Assembly: GCF_003097635.1 (NCBI RefSeq)
Contig: NZ_QCZI01000007.1
Coordinates: forward strand, 1-64,000
Reading direction: 5' to 3'
Origin: Flavobacterium psychrotolerans
GTDB lineage: Bacteria > Bacteroidota > Bacteroidia > Flavobacteriales > Flavobacteriaceae
DNA length: 64,000 nucleotides
Each line of letters opens with the position of its first letter. The stretch's first letter is position 1. The position numbers and the translations under genes were made by a program. The notes under the pieces were generated by a model that saw only the letters and a program-made list of their open reading frames with translations, had not been told where the DNA came from and ran no database searches. Positions 60,249-64,000 of the stretch are shown piece after piece.

Positions 60249-63179
60249 ATGAAAAAACAAATTACAATCTTATTGGTCTTACTAAGTACGGTATTAGGAA
60301 TGGCACAAACTCCTCCGCCAGTGCAATGGCAAGTAGCCTTGGGCGGTAAGAGTTATGATTTGCCATCCACTATTCAGCAAACTGCCGATGGAGGTTATAT
60401 CGTATCCGGATACAGTAATTCTCAGGATGGCGACCTGACAGGTAGTATTCATTATGGCACTAGTGCTGTCCATAACCTTTGGATAGTGAAATTGGATGGT
60501 GCAGGTAGTATTGTATGGAAAAACACTTATGGTATTAGAGATAATGACTATCAATCAATCAGTGCTTCTATCAAGCAAACTAACGATGGTGGTTATATTG
60601 TGGTGGGAACTGCTGAAACTTGGGGGCAATTTTCCAATTATTTAGTAATGAAAATAGATAGTACTGGTAATGTTCAATGGTCAAATAATAGTTTAGGAGG
60701 CAATGCGTATGATATAGCAACTTCTGTTTGGCAAACTACCGATAACGGCTATATTATAGCTGGTTATACGTCTGGAAATTTAGCGACACAAGGCGGTTAT
60801 GATTATTATATTGTAAAATTAGATGCCTCGGGTACTGTACAGTGGAATAAAGTTGTAGGTGGTTCAGGTGATGAAAATACCAGCACCATTCAGCAGACAG
60901 CAGACGGTGGCTATATTGTGGGTGGTAGCACTACCTCCAATAACGGAGATGTAAGCAGTAATCATGGCAGTACCGATGGTTGGTTGGTTAAATTAGATCC
61001 CACAGGCACTACTATACAGTGGCAAAAAACGTATGGAGGAACAGGTGATGATATTATTTATTCTCTTCAGCAAACTATTGACGGAGGTTTTATTGTAGGA
61101 GGTAGCACTACATCTAATAATGGAGATGTAAGTGGTAATCATGGAGGTAGCGACGCTTGGGTTATGAAATTAGATAATTTAGGTAATGTTACATGGGGTC
61201 AATGTTTTGGCGGTGCAAATGCAGATGAAGTGAATGAAATAAGACAAACGAACGATGGGGGGTACATTGTAGCCTGTGCAAAAAACGCCAATTCTGCGGC
61301 TTCTGAATCTCGGACAATGAAATTAGATGGAAGCGGTAATACCGAATGGGAGAAAATTTTTAATGGCTCAAATGTAGATGAAAATTACTCGGCTCAAAAA
61401 ACAAGTGATAATGGTTATATTTTACTATTGTCTTCAAATTCTAATGATTTAGATTATACGGGAGCTCACGGAGATAATGATTATTGGGTAGTAAAATTGT
61501 TACCTGGACAAGATCAAACCGCTTGTGTTAACTGGAGTTTACCGAATAATCAATCCGTTACTTCTGTTACTGGAAATGTAAACGGCTTATCCGAAATTAT
61601 ACAACCACCTTTGCAAACATTTGACTATAATGGAGGGCAAAGGCTTACAAAACCGCATCCTATGGGTGGTTGGGGCTGGACAGCAGGTGGAGTAAACCCT
61701 TCTGAATACGTAGAATTTAACACTTCACCAGTAGCAGGAAATGATTTAACAGTCACAAATGTATCGTTTGACTACAGTGATAACCTTGCCTCAGGAATGA
61801 ATTTCAATATTCTATATTTTGATGTAGCCTATTCGCTTGATAACTGGTCAACTTCCGTCTCTTTGGGCACAGGTGTTGTTTATCAAGGCACCTCAGTACA
61901 AACATTTAGTGCTCCCCTTAGTGTTTTGGTGGCAAACGGCAGTACTTTTTCTTTTCGAATTTTTCCGTATTCACCAAACGGAAGTATTGCAGCAACACCA
62001 TCGTTTGCTGTTCATAACAACGTAAATATTTGTGGAAAAACACAAAAGGCATCTACTTCATATTCAGGAACGGTATGTGGTTCAAAATTTAATGATGAAA
62101 ACAATAATGGTATTTGGGATAATAATGAGATAGGTATTCCTAATTGGCAAATCAATTTAGCCTCAATTTCAGGAAATCAATACCAAACGATATTAACAGA
62201 CAAAAACGGAAATTATTGCTTTGAAAATGTATCGGGGGGCAATTTTTACGTAACTGAAACCCAGCAACCAGAATGGACACAAACCTATCCATCTGCCACT
62301 ACCTATCATTTATTACAAGCAACAGCAGGAAGTACTTATTCAAATGCTAATTTTGGTAACAAACAAGCGAGTAAAAATCCAACGCCTGAAGAAAAATGTT
62401 TAATCAATTATTTAACTGAAGGTCCGTGTGGTGGTTATACGCCTGACAATATGATTAACGACGGATGTTCAACAAGTATGGGTTATGATCCCGTTATGTA
62501 TGTAAGTGGTTACGATGCTGTTTTTGGACAAAAATTAACGGTTAATAGCTGGATGTCAGGAGTTTACGATTCGGGTCGATACATTGCTTTTAATGCAAAA
62601 CCGCTACCAAACAATACATTAACGGTTACAAATGTATCATTTGATTATACGGAGCTCGGTGCTACCAACAACGCTATTCACGGGTACGTTGAATATCTAA
62701 TCGGTTCGGGTAATAACTGGACAAACTACTTTTTAGGAAATATTGATTATTCAACTTCGGGTGCACAAACCTTTACAGCCCAAATACCAAGCGGAGTTGG
62801 AGTTGTTCCTGACGGTCAATATTTTGTTTTAAGAATTTATTTGTGGGCAACACAAGATGAAGTATCGAATCCTTTTTATCCAACACATCGCAATGTAACC
62901 ATTTGTGGTACTACTTCAGATCAATCATTAAGTATACAATCACAAATTATTTTACCAGAAACAAGCATGTATCCTAATCCTGCTGAAAATGTGGTGTATT
63001 TAAAAAATCTGCCTAGTAGCTCAATAATAACCATTTTTGACCTCATGGGAAAAGTGATTTACTCCCAAACAGCAAACGAACAAATTTCTGTTGATACCAC
63101 AAATTTTGCAAACGGAATGTATATCGTTCAAATAGAAAACAACGGAAAAAAAGATCATAAAAAATTGATTGTAAAATAA
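60249..63179 (+). CDS. T9SS-secreted repeat protein with type A sorting domain
   Basis: A 976-residue exported protein. Signal peptide MKKQITILLVLLSTVLGMAQ. Residues about 25-420 hold six or seven repeats of about 60 residues with the pattern IQQTADGGYIVGGSTTSNNGD...WLVKLD, probably a beta-propeller. Two related beta-sandwich domains follow (about 425-600 and 720-900; both contain LTVTNVSFDY and a FRI/LRI strand), separated by an SdrD-B-like segment (GSKFNDENNNGIWDNNEIGI). The last about 75 residues (MYPNPAENVVYLKNLPSSSI, then GMYIVQIENNGKKDHKKLIV) form a T9SS type A C-terminal sorting domain. The protein should be exported by SprA/GldKLMN and anchored or released at the surface. Confidence 0.92.
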   Translation: MKKQITILLVLLSTVLGMAQTPPPVQWQVALGGKSYDLPSTIQQTADGGYIVSGYSNSQDGDLTGSIHYGTSAVHNLWIVKLDGAGSIVWKNTYGIRDNDYQSISASIKQTNDGGYIVVGTAETWGQFSNYLVMKIDSTGNVQWSNNSLGGNAYDIATSVWQTTDNGYIIAGYTSGNLATQGGYDYYIVKLDASGTVQWNKVVGGSGDENTSTIQQTADGGYIVGGSTTSNNGDVSSNHGSTDGWLVKLDPTGTTIQWQKTYGGTGDDIIYSLQQTIDGGFIVGGSTTSNNGDVSGNHGGSDAWVMKLDNLGNVTWGQCFGGANADEVNEIRQTNDGGYIVACAKNANSAASESRTMKLDGSGNTEWEKIFNGSNVDENYSAQKTSDNGYILLLSSNSNDLDYTGAHGDNDYWVVKLLPGQDQTACVNWSLPNNQSVTSVTGNVNGLSEIIQPPLQTFDYNGGQRLTKPHPMGGWGWTAGGVNPSEYVEFNTSPVAGNDLTVTNVSFDYSDNLASGMNFNILYFDVAYSLDNWSTSVSLGTGVVYQGTSVQTFSAPLSVLVANGSTFSFRIFPYSPNGSIAATPSFAVHNNVNICGKTQKASTSYSGTVCGSKFNDENNNGIWDNNEIGIPNWQINLASISGNQYQTILTDKNGNYCFENVSGGNFYVTETQQPEWTQTYPSATTYHLLQATAGSTYSNANFGNKQASKNPTPEEKCLINYLTEGPCGGYTPDNMINDGCSTSMGYDPVMYVSGYDAVFGQKLTVNSWMSGVYDSGRYIAFNAKPLPNNTLTVTNVSFDYTELGATNNAIHGYVEYLIGSGNNWTNYFLGNIDYSTSGAQTFTAQIPSGVGVVPDGQYFVLRIYLWATQDEVSNPFYPTHRNVTICGTTSDQSLSIQSQIILPETSMYPNPAENVVYLKNLPSSSIITIFDLMGKVIYSQTANEQISVDTTNFANGMYIVQIENNGKKDHKKLIVK

Positions 63180-63206
63180 GCGTTCGATATTTTCTTAAAT
63201 ACATTA

Positions 63207-63254
63207 GAAGCGGTCTAAACTTTTTTGATTCAATCAAAAAGTTTAAACCGCTTT
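63207..63254 (+). terminator. Terminator after the T9SS protein gene
   Basis: AAGCGGTCTAAACTTTTTTGAT and ATCAAAAAGTTTAAACCGCTT, written here in two arms, form a long hairpin with a single mismatch region, followed by TTTT. Confidence 0.85.
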
Positions 63255-63366
63255 TATGTTTCAATTAAGTAATGGCTAAAATTTAATGTCGTATTTCATG
63301 CCAAAATTATTCAACACAAAAGTAGTTCTGAAAGATGATAAAATAGTACGGCTAAAGCCTTAAATA

Positions 63367-63389
63367 AAAAGCCCCAAACGGGGCTTTTT
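63367..63389 (-). terminator. Terminator after carB
   Basis: AAAAGCCCC-AAAC-GGGGCTTTT is a perfect hairpin 20 bases past the carB stop; A- and T-runs flank it in both directions. Confidence 0.9.
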
Positions 63390-63408
63390 ACATATACTAA
63401 ATCCAAGT

Positions 63409-64000
63409 TTATTTACTCAAATACATTTTCCTTCTAGAATACAATTCGTAGAACTGGTCGTCTTTCAAGTCGTCTATAAACAAAATGCTTTCTCCTGTTG
63501 ATTTCATTTCTGGGCCTAATGCTTTATTGACATTATGGAACTTGCTGAATGAGAAAACGGGTTGCTTGATGGCAAATCCTTTCAACTGCGGATTAAAATT
63601 GAAATCCGTCACTTTGTTATGACCTAACATCACTTTAGTGGCGTAGTTCACATACGGTTCTCCGTAGGCTTTTGCTATAAAAGGCACTGTTCGAGATGCC
63701 CTAGGATTAGCTTCGATGATGTAAACAATATCATTTTTTATCGCAAATTGAATATTGATTAAACCTACCGTTTGTAAAGCCAAAGCGATATTTTTTGTGT
63801 GATCCTTAATTTGCTGCATCACAAATTCACCCAAATTAAATGGTGGCAAGGTGGCATTGCTGTCACCAGAATGGATTCCGCAAGGCTCAATGTGTTCCAT
63901 AATTCCAATGATATACACATTCTTCCCATCACAAATCGCATCGGCTTCTGCTTCAATGGCACCATCTAAATAATGATCTAAAAGCAGTTTATTTCCCGGA
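63409..64000 (-). CDS. carB: Carbamoyl-phosphate synthase large subunit, C-terminal part (cut by the window edge)
   Basis: The 197 codons present continue past the right edge. They cover the end of the second ATP-grasp domain: LLDHYLDGAIEAEADAICDG, GIMEHIEPCGIHSGDSNAT, and VYIIEANPRASRTVPFIAKA, with the metal-binding Glu and Asn of EANPR. CarB makes carbamoyl phosphate for arginine and pyrimidine synthesis. Only about 70 residues follow NPRAS before the stop, so the C-terminal MGS-like allosteric domain of E. coli CarB appears to be absent or reduced. An internal ATG at 63918 is not the start. Confidence 0.93.
   Translation of the reverse strand, partial: PGNKLLLDHYLDGAIEAEADAICDGKNVYIIGIMEHIEPCGIHSGDSNATLPPFNLGEFVMQQIKDHTKNIALALQTVGLINIQFAIKNDIVYIIEANPRASRTVPFIAKAYGEPYVNYATKVMLGHNKVTDFNFNPQLKGFAIKQPVFSFSKFHNVNKALGPEMKSTGESILFIDDLKDDQFYELYSRRKMYLSK

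Overview
The window looks like a chromosomal segment of a Flavobacterium-type member of the Bacteroidota. The evidence is low GC, promoters of the TTG-N19-21-TAnnTTTG class rather than TTGACA/TATAAT, almost no Shine-Dalgarno sequences, a type IX secretion (T9SS) sorting domain, a split transketolase, SPII lipoproteins, and a zeaxanthin-type carotenoid cluster. No phage, conjugative element, classical transposase or CRISPR array is visible; most of the window is ordinary core chromosome with a few accessory islands.

Layout. 0-4 kb: a possible structured RNA, an ECF sigma factor with a membrane partner, a PlsC acyltransferase and a NUDIX CoA pyrophosphatase. 4-9 kb: an OmpL-like porin, then a (methyl)malonate-semialdehyde dehydrogenase with a class III aminotransferase. 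9-12.4 kb: thrS-infC-rpmI-rplT; infC appears to start at an ATA codon. 12.5-22 kb: a DUF2490 protein, then a complete cyanophycin module (isoaspartyl peptidase, cyanophycinase, divergent cyanophycin synthetase) followed by an exported dipeptidyl peptidase and a protein usually labelled 'asparagine synthetase B'. 22-29 kb: YihY, DnaB, AccA, and tgt-lptF/G-eamA. 29-35 kb: a DUF892 ferritin-like protein, both transketolase subunits, an FKBP-type lipoprotein, an S4 protein, a phosphoribosyltransferase, shikimate kinase, and three tRNAs (Lys, Lys, Leu).

35.6-39.4 kb is a probable light-controlled carotenoid locus: a CarH-like MerR/B12-binding regulator followed by crtI, crtB and crtZ, with repeated TTTTGTTKAA motifs over both promoters. 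39.5-41.5 kb is a second ECF sigma operon with two DUF4252 proteins. 43-50 kb is a cobalamin uptake locus: on the minus strand a B12 riboswitch, a BtuB-like TonB receptor and a BtuG-like surface beta-propeller; on the plus strand btuF, btuC and btuD. A GxxExxY gene bounded by a perfect 19-bp inverted repeat sits between btuC and btuD and looks like a small inserted unit. Because CarH-type regulators sense adenosylcobalamin, B12 uptake and carotenoid control are plausibly linked.

50-54 kb is accessory DNA: a 22-bp iteron-like array in front of a small HTH gene, a WG-repeat protein, and a ToxR-like membrane-bound regulator divergent from a membrane-anchored protein, this pair being flanked by two related REP-like repeats. 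54-58.3 kb returns to housekeeping genes (trmL, an RluE-like pseudouridine synthase, rmuC, a thioesterase, YceI). 58.5-63.2 kb holds a DUF4143 ATPase, a frameshifted STM3941-family remnant and a large T9SS-secreted repeat protein. The right edge cuts the C-terminal part of carB.

Starts were moved from the longest open frame where promoter position or homology required it (nudL, thrS, infC, cphB, yihY, tktC, FKBP, crtI, crtZ, btuB, btuF, btuD, HTH, and the gene at 52569). All functional names come from reading the sequence and family knowledge; no database search was run.
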